The position numbers and the translations under genes are program-made. A stretch of 29,794 nt of DNA from Bacteroidales bacterium. Lineage in GTDB: Bacteria > Bacteroidota > Bacteroidia > Bacteroidales > UBA3663. The DNA lies in the NCBI GenBank assembly GCA_004557315.1, contig SFEH01000027.1, positions 1-29,794 on the forward strand. The letters run 5' to 3'. Under the pieces are notes generated by a model. That model had not been told where the DNA came from, did not search any database, and saw only the letters and a list, made by a program, of their open reading frames with translations. Shown piece after piece: positions 22,143 to 29,794 of the stretch (within the stretch, counting starts at the first letter, position 1; each line of letters opens with the position of its first letter).

Positions 22143-24266
22143 ATGGCAAACAAAGACGAGTTGCTTAAATATACCAGAAATATTGGTATCATGGCACACA
22201 TCGATGCCGGTAAGACTACTACTTCAGAGCGTATTCTTTACTATACCGGTTTGACTCACAAGATTGGTGAGACTCACGATGGTAGCGCTACAATGGACTG
22301 GATGGTTCAGGAGCAGGAGCGTGGTATCACTATCACATCAGCTGCTACTACATGTTTCTGGAATTTTCAGGGTGAGAAGTACAAGTTCAACCTGATCGAT
22401 ACTCCGGGTCACGTTGACTTTACAGTCGAGGTAGAGCGTTCGCTCCGTGTCCTCGATGGTGCTATTGCTACTTTCTGCGCCGTAGGTGGTGTTGAGCCAC
22501 AGTCAGAGACAGTATGGCGTCAGGCAGACAAGTATAATGTACCTCGTATCGGTTACGTCAACAAGATGGACCGTTCAGGTGCAAACTTCCTTGAGGTTGT
22601 TCAGCAGATGCACGAGATGCTCGGCGCTAACGCTGTTGCCCTCCAGCTCCCAATCGGCGCTGAGGAGACTTTCAAGGGATGTGTGGATCTTATTGAGATG
22701 CAGGCTTACTACTGGCACGACGAGACAATGGGTGCTGAGTATTCTAAGGAAGAGATTCCTGCTGACATGCTTGCAGAGTGCGAGGAGTATCGCGATAAGA
22801 TTCTTCAGTCATGTGCTGAGGTTGACGATGCTCTCATGGAGAAGTATTTCGACGATCCTGCTTCTATCACTAAGGATGAAATCTATGCTGCAGTACGCAA
22901 GGGTACTCTCGCTATGCAGATGTTCCCAGTCTTCTGCGGTTCATCGTTCAAGAACAAGGGCGTACAGACAATGCTCGATGCTGTCGTACGTTACCTCCCT
23001 TCTCCACTCGACAACCCTGTGACTATCGGTCACGATCCTAAGGATCCTGATGTTCAGTTGGAGCGCAAGCCTTCTTCTGAGGAGCCATTGGCAGCACTTG
23101 CATTCAAGATCGCTACTGATCCATATGTAGGTCGTCTCTGCTACTTCCGCGTATATTCAGGTGAGATTCCTGCTGGTTCATACGTTTACAACCCACGTTC
23201 TAACAAGCGTGAGCGTATCAGCCGTCTGTTCCAGATGCACTCTAACCACCAGAATCCAAAGGAAGTTATCGGATGTGGTGATATCGGTGCTGGTGTTGGT
23301 TTCAAGGATATCCGCACAGGTGATACTCTCTGCGACGAGGAGAACCCAATCGTTCTCGAGTCAATGGAGTTCCCAGATCCAGTGATCGGTATCGCTGTTG
23401 AGCCAAAGTCACAGGCTGACCTCGATAAGCTCGGCATCGGTCTCGCTAAGCTCGCTGAGGAGGACCCAACATTCACAGTCAAGACTAACGAGGATACAGG
23501 ACAGACAGTAATCTCAGGTATGGGTGAGCTTCACCTCGATATCATCATCGACCGTCTCAAGCGTGAGTTCAAGGTTGAATGTAATCAGGGTCGTCCACAG
23601 GTTACTTACAAGGAGTCAATCAAGGGTATCTGCTCACGTCACCGTGAGGTATATAAGAAGCAGTCTGGTGGTCGCGGTAAGTTCGCTGACATCATCGTTA
23701 CTGTTGAGCCTGCTGACGAGGGCGTAACTGGTCTTCAGTTCTCAAGCATCGTCAAGGGTGGTAACGTTCCTGCTGAGTTCATCCCATCGGTTGAAAAGGG
23801 CTTCAAGGCAGCAATGAAGAACGGTGTTCTCGCCGGCTTCCCAGTTGACTCATTGAAGGTCACTCTCGAGGATGGTTCATTCCACCCAGTCGATTCAGAT
23901 CAGCTCTCATTCGAGCTCGCTGCTAACTTCGCATTCAAGGCTTGTTGCGAAAAGGCACAGCCAATCCTTCTCGAGCCAATCATGAAGGTTGAGGTTGTAA
24001 CACCAGAAGAGTCTATGGGTGACGTTATCTCAGACTTGAACAAGCGTCGTGGTCAGGTTGAGGGTATGGATACAAGCCGTTCAGGTGCTCGTATCGTCAA
24101 GGCTATGGTTCCACTCGCTGAGATGTTCGGTTATGTAACAGACCTCCGTACAATCACTTCAGGTCGTGCTTCTTCTACAATGGAGTTCCACCACTATTCT
24201 GAGGTTGATAAGAGCAACGCTAAGAAGGTGCTTACAGAGGCAGGTGGTCGTGTAGATCTTATTTAA
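22143..24266 (+). CDS. fusA: Elongation factor G (EF-G1)
   Basis: GTPase that moves tRNAs and mRNA through the ribosome. 707 residues, normal length. G1 'AHIDAGKT' (18-25), switch I 'RGITI' (60-64), G3 'DTPGHVDF' (86-93), G4 'NKMD' (140-143). The C-terminal domains end with 'LTEAGGRVDLI'. Position inside the ribosomal operon marks it as the main EF-G, in contrast to the EF-G2 paralogue known from Bacteroides. Strong CGT/CTC/GAG/AAG codon bias indicates high expression. rpsJ comes next instead of tuf. Confidence 0.98.
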   Translation: MANKDELLKYTRNIGIMAHIDAGKTTTSERILYYTGLTHKIGETHDGSATMDWMVQEQERGITITSAATTCFWNFQGEKYKFNLIDTPGHVDFTVEVERSLRVLDGAIATFCAVGGVEPQSETVWRQADKYNVPRIGYVNKMDRSGANFLEVVQQMHEMLGANAVALQLPIGAEETFKGCVDLIEMQAYYWHDETMGAEYSKEEIPADMLAECEEYRDKILQSCAEVDDALMEKYFDDPASITKDEIYAAVRKGTLAMQMFPVFCGSSFKNKGVQTMLDAVVRYLPSPLDNPVTIGHDPKDPDVQLERKPSSEEPLAALAFKIATDPYVGRLCYFRVYSGEIPAGSYVYNPRSNKRERISRLFQMHSNHQNPKEVIGCGDIGAGVGFKDIRTGDTLCDEENPIVLESMEFPDPVIGIAVEPKSQADLDKLGIGLAKLAEEDPTFTVKTNEDTGQTVISGMGELHLDIIIDRLKREFKVECNQGRPQVTYKESIKGICSRHREVYKKQSGGRGKFADIIVTVEPADEGVTGLQFSSIVKGGNVPAEFIPSVEKGFKAAMKNGVLAGFPVDSLKVTLEDGSFHPVDSDQLSFELAANFAFKACCEKAQPILLEPIMKVEVVTPEESMGDVISDLNKRRGQVEGMDTSRSGARIVKAMVPLAEMFGYVTDLRTITSGRASSTMEFHHYSEVDKSNAKKVLTEAGGRVDLI

Positions 24267-24290
24267 TCACTAAAACAACTAATTCAAGAT

Positions 24291-24599
24291 ATGGATCAGA
24301 AAATTCGTATTAAGTTGAAGTCTTTCGACCACACACTCGCTGACAAGTCTGCTGAGAAGATCGTTAAGACAGTAAAGTCAACAGGCGCTAAGGTAAGTGG
24401 TCCTATTCCACTCCCAACATTCAAGCGTATCTATACCGTTAACCGCTCAACTTTCGTTAACAAGAAGTCACGTGAGCAGTTCCAGTATAGCGCATTCAAG
24501 CGTCTCATCGACATCCTCAACGCTACTCCTAAGACTATCGATGCTCTCATGAAGCTCGAGTTGCCTTCAGGTGTTGACGTAGAGATCAAGGTAGGATAA
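24291..24599 (+). CDS. rpsJ: Ribosomal protein uS10
   Basis: 102 residues. 'IRIKLKSFDH' at the start and 'PLPTFKRIYTVNRSTFVNKKSREQF' (read in parts) carry the family's hallmark loop. Also the NusE partner of NusB in antitermination. It follows fusA after 24 bases. A 130-base structured gap separates it from rplC. Confidence 0.98.
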   Translation: MDQKIRIKLKSFDHTLADKSAEKIVKTVKSTGAKVSGPIPLPTFKRIYTVNRSTFVNKKSREQFQYSAFKRLIDILNATPKTIDALMKLELPSGVDVEIKVG

Positions 24600-24608
24600 A
24601 TCAACAAC

Positions 24609-24708
24609 GTGCGCATCGAGCATCGCGTTTGATGCGCACATATATAACTAATTTTTTTATTTAACTGTTTGTGGTGTCTTGCCGAGAAGGGCAGGATTCC
24701 CGCCAAAC
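24609..24708 (+). promoter_or_regulatory. Structured spacer between rpsJ and rplC, possible attenuator or r-protein leader
   Basis: A perfect 9-bp hairpin GTGCGCATC (24609-24617) with GATGCGCAC (24631-24639), a 13-base loop, and then a T-run at 24652-24658 about a dozen bases later. A second nested structure follows: GTTTG (24667-24671) with CAAAC (24704-24708) enclosing CTTGCC (24678-24683) with GGCAGG (24690-24695). rplC starts 21 bases after it. The first hairpin looks like an imperfect terminator; the second like a protein-binding leader. No exact TAnnTTTG element is present. Confidence 0.5.
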
Positions 24709-24729
24709 GCAAAACAAGTAACTGAAATT

Positions 24730-25347
24730 ATGCCAGGATTATTGGGCAAGAAAGTCGGAATGACTTCCGTCTTCAGTGCTGATGGCAAGAACGTGCCATG
24801 CACTGTAATTGAAGTAGGTCCTTGTGTTGTGACTCAGATCAAGACGATCGAGAAGGATGGTTATGAAGCTGTACAGGTCGGCTTCGAAGAGACTACTGAG
24901 AAGCATGTCTCTAAGCCAGTAATGGGTCACCTCAAGAAGGCAGGTGTAGCTCCTATGAAGCACCTTGCTGAGTTTAAGGGTTATGAGAAGCAGTACAACC
25001 TCGGTGATGTCATCACTGTAGATTTCTTCTCAGACGCAGAATTTGTTGACGTTGCAGGTATTTCTAAGGGTCACGGATTCCAGGGTGTTGTAAAGCGTCA
25101 TGGTTTCGGTGGTGTTGGACAGTCAACACACGGTCAGGACGACCGTCTTCGTAAGCCAGGTTCTATCGGTGCCTGCTCTTACCCTGCACGCGTATTCAAG
25201 GGCCTCCGCATGGGTGGCCAGATGGGTAATGTACAGGTAACTGTGCAGAACCTCCAGGTTTTGAAGGTTATTTCAGAGCACAATCTCCTTCTCGTTAAGG
25301 GAAGCGTGCCTGGAGCAAAGGGTTCACTTTTAACAATTGAGAAGTAA
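24730..25347 (+). CDS. rplC: Ribosomal protein uL3
   Basis: 205 residues from ATG 24730. An in-frame ATG at 24679 is rejected because it would add 17 non-conserved residues from the structured spacer and the family starts 'MPGLLGKKVGMTSVF'. The extended loop reaching the peptidyl-transferase centre is seen as 'FGGVGQSTHGQDDRLRKPGS'. Its TAA overlaps the rplD ATG by one base (TAATG), which suggests translational coupling. Confidence 0.97.
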   Translation: MPGLLGKKVGMTSVFSADGKNVPCTVIEVGPCVVTQIKTIEKDGYEAVQVGFEETTEKHVSKPVMGHLKKAGVAPMKHLAEFKGYEKQYNLGDVITVDFFSDAEFVDVAGISKGHGFQGVVKRHGFGGVGQSTHGQDDRLRKPGSIGACSYPARVFKGLRMGGQMGNVQVTVQNLQVLKVISEHNLLLVKGSVPGAKGSLLTIEK

Positions 25348-25967
25348 TGGAACTGAGTGTATTGAACAAGGAAGGTAAGGATACTGGTCGTAAGGTAGTC
25401 CTTAATGACGAGGTGTTTGGCATCGAGCCAAACAGCCATGTTGTTTACCTCGCTGTTAAGCAGTTCTTGGCTGATCAGCGCCAGGGTACTCACAAGTCAA
25501 AGCAGCGTAGTGAGATCGCAGGTTCTACTCGTAAGCTCGGTCGCCAGAAGGGTGGCGGCGGTGCTCGTCGTGGTGATATCAACTCTCCAGTGCTCGTCGG
25601 TGGTGGTCGCGTATTCGGTCCAGTGCCTCGCGATTACAGCTTCAAGCTCAACAAGAAGGTTAAGCAGCTCGCTCGCAAGTCTGCTCTTTCACAGAAGGCA
25701 ATCGAGAGCGCAATTGTTGTCGTAGAGGATTTCAATTTGGAAACTCCATCTACCAAAGCATTTGTAAACATCACTAAAAACCTGCAAGTTGCTGATAAAA
25801 AGGCGTTGTTTGTTTTGAATTCTAAAGAAAATAACGTACTTTTGTCTGCTCGAAATTTGAAGAAGGTCAACGTAGTTGAAGCAAATTCACTCAATACCTA
25901 CATCGTGATGAACAGCAATGTTCTCGTTTTGAGCGAAAGCGCAGTTGAATCTGTTAACAAACTCTAA
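25347..25967 (+). CDS. rplD: Ribosomal protein uL4
   Basis: 206 residues; lines the exit tunnel. 'RQGTHKSKQRSEIAGSTRK' and 'KGGGGARRGDINSP' form the conserved tunnel loop. In E. coli uL4 represses the S10 operon. Codon use changes within the gene: up to about base 25735 Lys is AAG throughout and CTC dominates Leu; from about 25740 AAA, TTG, CAA and TTT become common, and rplW returns to the operon's bias. rplW follows after 12 bases. Confidence 0.97.
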   Translation: MELSVLNKEGKDTGRKVVLNDEVFGIEPNSHVVYLAVKQFLADQRQGTHKSKQRSEIAGSTRKLGRQKGGGGARRGDINSPVLVGGGRVFGPVPRDYSFKLNKKVKQLARKSALSQKAIESAIVVVEDFNLETPSTKAFVNITKNLQVADKKALFVLNSKENNVLLSARNLKKVNVVEANSLNTYIVMNSNVLVLSESAVESVNKL

Positions 25968-25979
25968 AAGATTGACAAC

Positions 25980-26315
25980 ATGGCAATTTTGATTAAACCA
26001 ATCGTAACTGAGAAGATGACAGAGATCACCGATCTCTCTTCACAGGCTCGCAAAAAGAAGGACGGAAGCGCTCCTGTAAATTGCAAATATGGCTTCTATG
26101 TTGATCCATCTGCTAACAAGATTCAGATCAAGAAGGCCGTTGAGGATAAGTTCGGTGTGACTGTTCTTTCAGTAAACACTTGCAACTATGCCGGCAAGGT
26201 TAAGAGTCGCTACACAAAGAAGGGTCTCATCGTTGGAAAGACTTCTGCTTTCAAGAAGGCATTCGTAACACTCAAGGATGGTGACCAGATTGATTTCTAT
26301 AGCAATATCAATTAA
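25980..26315 (+). CDS. rplW: Ribosomal protein uL23
   Basis: 111 residues, slightly long. 'LIKPIVTEKMT' at the start is the family signature. A Lys/Ser-rich insertion (about residues 20-34, 'SSQARKKKDGSAPVN') sits before 'YGFYVDPSANKIQIKKAVE'. uL23 lies at the tunnel exit and docks trigger factor and SRP. A 123-base structured gap follows. Confidence 0.96.
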   Translation: MAILIKPIVTEKMTEITDLSSQARKKKDGSAPVNCKYGFYVDPSANKIQIKKAVEDKFGVTVLSVNTCNYAGKVKSRYTKKGLIVGKTSAFKKAFVTLKDGDQIDFYSNIN

Positions 26316-26328
26316 TTAAATTCAAGTT

Positions 26329-26422
26329 TCAGTCGCCCTGTGGCGCAGCAAAGTATTTCGAAAGCCTAAAGGATTCGTCCGATAGTAACTCTGAAATTCA
26401 GAAATTGAGCTCCGGCGACTGA
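26329..26422 (+). promoter_or_regulatory. Structured leader before rplB with competing stems
   Basis: TCAGTCGCC (26329-26337) and GGCGACTGA (26414-26422) form a perfect 9-bp long-range stem that closes about 17 bases before the rplB ATG. The same CGCC (26334-26337) can instead pair locally with GGCG (26342-26345) over a CTGT loop. A second hairpin, TCTGA/TCAGA (26390-26394 with 26398-26402), lies inside. The two main folds exclude each other, a layout typical of ribosomal-protein leaders. No family is recognised. Confidence 0.5.
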
Positions 26423-26438
26423 TTAAAGTTAAAAACAA

Positions 26439-27266
<828 letters not shown>

Positions 27267-27300
27267 TTTGAAGTAAGTAACACATTATTTAAATAATAAT

Positions 27301-27567
27301 ATGAGTCGTTCCTTAAAAAAAGGCCCGTTTATTAGCGTAAAGCTCGAGAAGAAGGTTCTCGCTATGAATGAATCTGGCAAGAAGTCTGTAATCAAGACTT
27401 GGTCTCGTGCTTCTATGATCTCTCCTGATTTTGTAGGTCACACTTTCGCTGTACACAACGGAAACAAGTTCGTTCCAGTTTATGTAACTGAGAATATGGT
27501 TGGCCATAAGCTTGGCGAGTTCTCAATGACTCGTACATTCCGCGGTCACTCTGGTAATCGTAAATAA
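27301..27567 (+). CDS. rpsS: Ribosomal protein uS19
   Basis: 88 residues. 'MSRSLKKGPFISVKLEKKV' at the start and 'FRGHSGNRK' at the end are typical. Head protein of the small subunit that contacts uL5 across the A-site finger bridge. 34 bases after rplB, 29 before rplV. Confidence 0.98.
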   Translation: MSRSLKKGPFISVKLEKKVLAMNESGKKSVIKTWSRASMISPDFVGHTFAVHNGNKFVPVYVTENMVGHKLGEFSMTRTFRGHSGNRK

Positions 27568-27596
27568 TAGGGTCTTACTAAATAAATTGAAGTAAA

Positions 27597-27992
27597 ATGG
27601 CTAATAGAAAACAGGAATCTGCCAATAAGCTGAAGGAAGTTCGTAAGAATACCTATTTTGCAAAGCTGAACAATATCCCAACTTCTCCACGTAAGATGCG
27701 CCTCGTAGCTGATATGGTACGCGGTATGGAGGTTTTCAAGGCTTTGGGTGTTCTCCATTTTTCAAATAAGGAAGCAGCTGCTAAGGTTGAGCTCCTTCTC
27801 CGTTCTGCAATCGCAAACTGGGAGGCAAAGAATGAGCGTAAGGCTGAAAGCGGTGAGTTGAAGATTTCTTCAATCGTCGTTGATGAGGGCGCTACTATCA
27901 AGCGTCTCCGCCCAGCTCCACAGGGTCGTGCTTACCGCATTCGTAAGCGCAGCAATCACGTGACTTTGACAGTTGATTCAATTAATAAATAA
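27597..27992 (+). CDS. rplV: Ribosomal protein uL22
   Basis: 131 residues. 'SPRKMRLVADMVRG' and the tunnel beta-hairpin region 'RLRPAPQGRAYRIRKRSNHV' are present. A short N-terminal extension (about 15 residues, Lys/Glu-rich) precedes the core. The hairpin tip, where macrolide-resistance changes arise in other bacteria, looks normal. 11 bases before rpsC. Confidence 0.97.
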   Translation: MANRKQESANKLKEVRKNTYFAKLNNIPTSPRKMRLVADMVRGMEVFKALGVLHFSNKEAAAKVELLLRSAIANWEAKNERKAESGELKISSIVVDEGATIKRLRPAPQGRAYRIRKRSNHVTLTVDSINK

Positions 27993-28003
27993 AGAAAGCC
28001 AAA

Positions 28004-28747
28004 ATGGGACAGAAAATTTCTCCAATTAGTAACCGTTTGGGTATCATCCGTGGTTGGGACTCTAACTGGTTCTGCAATAAGAATTGCGGTGAGACTATCG
28101 TTGAGGATGCTAAGATTCGCAAGTATCTGAATGCCCGTTTGGCAAATGCTAGTCTTTCTCGTATCGTAATTGAGCGTACACTTAAGCTCGTTACTGTCAC
28201 TATCTGCACTGCTCGTCCAGGTGTTATCATCGGTAAGGGTGGCAAGGATGTTGATACATTGAAAGAAGAGCTCAAGTCAATCACCGACAAAGATGTTCAG
28301 ATCAACATCTATGAGATCAAGAAGCCTGATCTTGACGCAACTATCGTAGCTAACAACATCGCTCGTCAGCTCGAGAACAAGGTTGCTTACCGTCGTGCCT
28401 GCAAGCAGGCTATCCAGAACGCTATGCGCGCCGGTGCAGAAGGTATCAAGATTCAGTTCAGCGGTCGTCTCAATGGCGCTGAAATGTCACGTAAGGAGCT
28501 TTACAAGGAGGGTCGTACACCTCTTCATACTTTCCGTGCTGACATTGATTATTGTCTCGCAGAGGCACTTACTAAGGTCGGTTTGATCGGTATTAAAGTG
28601 TGGATCTGCCGCGGTGAGGTTTATGGCAAGAAGGATCTTGCTCCTAACTTCACTAAGCAGAAGGAAACTCGCAACCAGGGTGGTGAACGTCAGCGCGAAG
28701 GTCGCGATCGCCAGCGTCGTGGTGGTTTCCGCAACAACAAAAAATAA
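28004..28747 (+). CDS. rpsC: Ribosomal protein uS3
   Basis: 247 residues. N-terminal KH domain with the Gly-Lys-Gly-Gly loop at 77-80 in 'RPGVIIGKGGKDVD'. The C-terminal domain ends in an Arg/Gly-rich tail of about 25 residues ('RQREGRDRQRRGGFRNNKK'), probably flexible and RNA-binding. uS3 forms part of the mRNA entry helicase. Confidence 0.97.
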   Translation: MGQKISPISNRLGIIRGWDSNWFCNKNCGETIVEDAKIRKYLNARLANASLSRIVIERTLKLVTVTICTARPGVIIGKGGKDVDTLKEELKSITDKDVQINIYEIKKPDLDATIVANNIARQLENKVAYRRACKQAIQNAMRAGAEGIKIQFSGRLNGAEMSRKELYKEGRTPLHTFRADIDYCLAEALTKVGLIGIKVWICRGEVYGKKDLAPNFTKQKETRNQGGERQREGRDRQRRGGFRNNKK

Positions 28748-28774
28748 TATTAACGATTTAGAAGCTTTATAACA

Positions 28775-29209
28775 ATGTTACAGCCGAAAAGAACTAAGTT
28801 CCGCAGACAACAGCGTAACAACCTCAAGGGTAATGCCCAGCGTGGTAATCAGCTTGTCTTCGGTTCATTCGGAATCAAGACGCTTGATAACAAGTGGATC
28901 AATTCGCGTCAGCTTGAAGCCGCTCGTATCGCTATTACCCGTTATATGCAGCGTGAAGGTCAGCTCTGGTGCCGTGTCTTCCCTGATAAACCATACACTC
29001 GCAAGCCTGCCGATGTCCGAATGGGTAAAGGTAAGGGTGATCCAGATGGTTGGGTAGCAGACTGCAACCCAGGTCGTATCCTCTTCGAGATCGAAGGTGT
29101 ACCTTTCGAGGTTGCTAAAGAGGCACTCCGCCTTGGCGCTCAGAAATTGCCAGTATTAACTAAGTTTGTCGTACGTCGTGACTACGATCCAGAACTTATC
29201 GTCCTCTAA
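28775..29209 (+). CDS. rplP: Ribosomal protein uL16
   Basis: 144 residues. 'MLQPKRTKFRRQQRNNLKG' at the start and 'KPADVRMGKGKGDPDGWVA' in the middle, including the Arg-Met-Gly-Lys-Gly loop at the A-site. The Arg in 'KPADVRMG' is the position hydroxylated by YcfD in E. coli; whether that occurs here is unknown. Confidence 0.97.
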   Translation: MLQPKRTKFRRQQRNNLKGNAQRGNQLVFGSFGIKTLDNKWINSRQLEAARIAITRYMQREGQLWCRVFPDKPYTRKPADVRMGKGKGDPDGWVADCNPGRILFEIEGVPFEVAKEALRLGAQKLPVLTKFVVRRDYDPELIVL

Positions 29210-29228
29210 TTTGTAAAGACCATTAACA

Positions 29229-29429
29229 ATGAAAGCTCAAGAAATTAAGAATCTTACAACTGAAGAATTGACTGGTCGTATCGCAGAAGAGAAGGCACAG
29301 TTGGATAATCTCAAGTTCAACCATTCTATCAGTCCTCTGGACAACCCAATGGTGATCCGCGCTACTCGTCGCAACATTGCACGTATGATGACTGAGTTGG
29401 CTAAGCGTAATGCTGAAGCTGAACTTTAA
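29229..29429 (+). CDS. rpmC: Ribosomal protein uL29
   Basis: 66 residues forming the usual two-helix hairpin: 'MKAQEIKNLTTEELTGRI', then a loop with 'NPMVIRATRRNIARMMT'. It sits near the tunnel exit next to uL23. Start 19 bases after rplP. Confidence 0.96.
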   Translation: MKAQEIKNLTTEELTGRIAEEKAQLDNLKFNHSISPLDNPMVIRATRRNIARMMTELAKRNAEAEL

Positions 29430-29461
29430 ACAATTCTTTTTTATTTACAACAGATTTTTTC

Positions 29462-29719
29462 ATGGAAACAAGAAATCTCAGAAAAACAAGAATCGGAATC
29501 GTCTCCAGCGATAAGATGGATAAAACCATCACTGTTACTGTGAAGTACAAGGAGAAACATCCGATCTATGGTAAGTTCGTCAACAAGACGAAGAAATACC
29601 ACGCTCATGACGAAAAGAATGAGTGCCAGGTAGGTGATAAGGTCCTCCTGATGGAAACTCGTCCGCTGAGCAAGACTAAAAGATGGCGTTTAGTAGAAAT
29701 TATCGAAAAGGCTAAGTAA
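29462..29719 (+). CDS. rpsQ: Ribosomal protein uS17
   Basis: 85 residues, OB-fold. 'RIGIVSSDKMDKTITVTV' and 'YHAHDEKNECQVGDKVLLMETRPLS' (read in parts) are family hallmarks. 32 bases after rpmC and 4 before rplN. Confidence 0.97.
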   Translation: METRNLRKTRIGIVSSDKMDKTITVTVKYKEKHPIYGKFVNKTKKYHAHDEKNECQVGDKVLLMETRPLSKTKRWRLVEIIEKAK

Positions 29720-29723
29720 TATT

Positions 29724-29794
29724 ATGATACAGACAGAATCAAGACTCAAAATCGCCGACAACTCAGGCGGTAAGGAATGCCTTTGCATCCGTGT
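29724..29794 (+). CDS. rplN: Ribosomal protein uL14, N-terminal fragment
   Basis: ATG at 29724; 23 complete codons before the window ends ('MIQTESRLKIADNSGGKECL' and on). This is the invariant start of uL14, including 'IADNSG'. Only four bases separate it from rpsQ. The gene continues beyond the right edge. Confidence 0.95.
   Translation, partial: MIQTESRLKIADNSGGKECLCIR

Noticed and set aside
24266..24291. Missing tuf gene as an anomaly
   Set aside because: fusA followed directly by rpsJ, with tuf elsewhere, is the normal Bacteroidetes arrangement as far as I know.

Overview
The window comes from a member of the Bacteroidales, most likely a Prevotellaceae-type genome. Three things point there. 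Promoters carry the Bacteroidetes -7 element TAnnTTTG, several with a TTTG-like -33 element about 20 bases upstream. Most genes lack a Shine-Dalgarno sequence and have AT-rich leaders. In the ribosomal cluster fusA is followed directly by rpsJ, with no tuf gene between them. The family assignment is inference; the phylum-level assignment is well supported.

Layout. 1-115: tail of an Rpn-type PD-(D/E)XK nuclease/transposase gene. 255-3061 (minus): a two-gene unit, a small exported protein with three His-x-His pairs followed by a TonB-dependent receptor with a Cys-x-x-Cys pair in its plug; the leader between them can form two mutually exclusive RNA folds. 3207-5263 (minus): a sirtuin and an L-cysteine desulfidase-family protein. 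5408-6809 (plus): an FKBP-type isomerase lipoprotein and an Lrp/AsnC regulator. 6839-7771 (minus): ribF. 7836-7909: a CAU-anticodon tRNA. 8100-10324 (plus): lolD-type ATPase and cysS. 10391-11858 (minus): alkD-type glycosylase and queC. 12130-14447 (plus): M61 peptidase and tcdA. 14543-17140 (minus): a secreted GH51 arabinofuranosidase. 17141-17838 holds no convincing gene but has promoter elements and an 11-bp tandem repeat. 17839-19262 (plus): a small Gly-rich protein of a phage-associated family and an aldo/keto reductase. 19267-20882 (minus): rnhB and fmt.

From 21118 to the right edge runs the combined str/S10 ribosomal protein operon: rpsL, rpsG, fusA, rpsJ, rplC, rplD, rplW, rplB, rpsS, rplV, rpsC, rplP, rpmC, rpsQ and the first codons of rplN. 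Most junctions are 35 bases or shorter. Three gaps of 123-130 bases (before rpsG, rplC and rplB) stand out, and the last two contain clear inverted repeats that could be ribosomal-protein leader RNAs or attenuators.

Most of the left two thirds is ordinary housekeeping sequence in short operons separated by shared hairpin terminators. The best candidates for something undescribed are the His-rich protein/TonB receptor pair with its structured leader, and the structured leaders inside the ribosomal operon. All functional calls rest on reading motifs by eye; no database search was possible.
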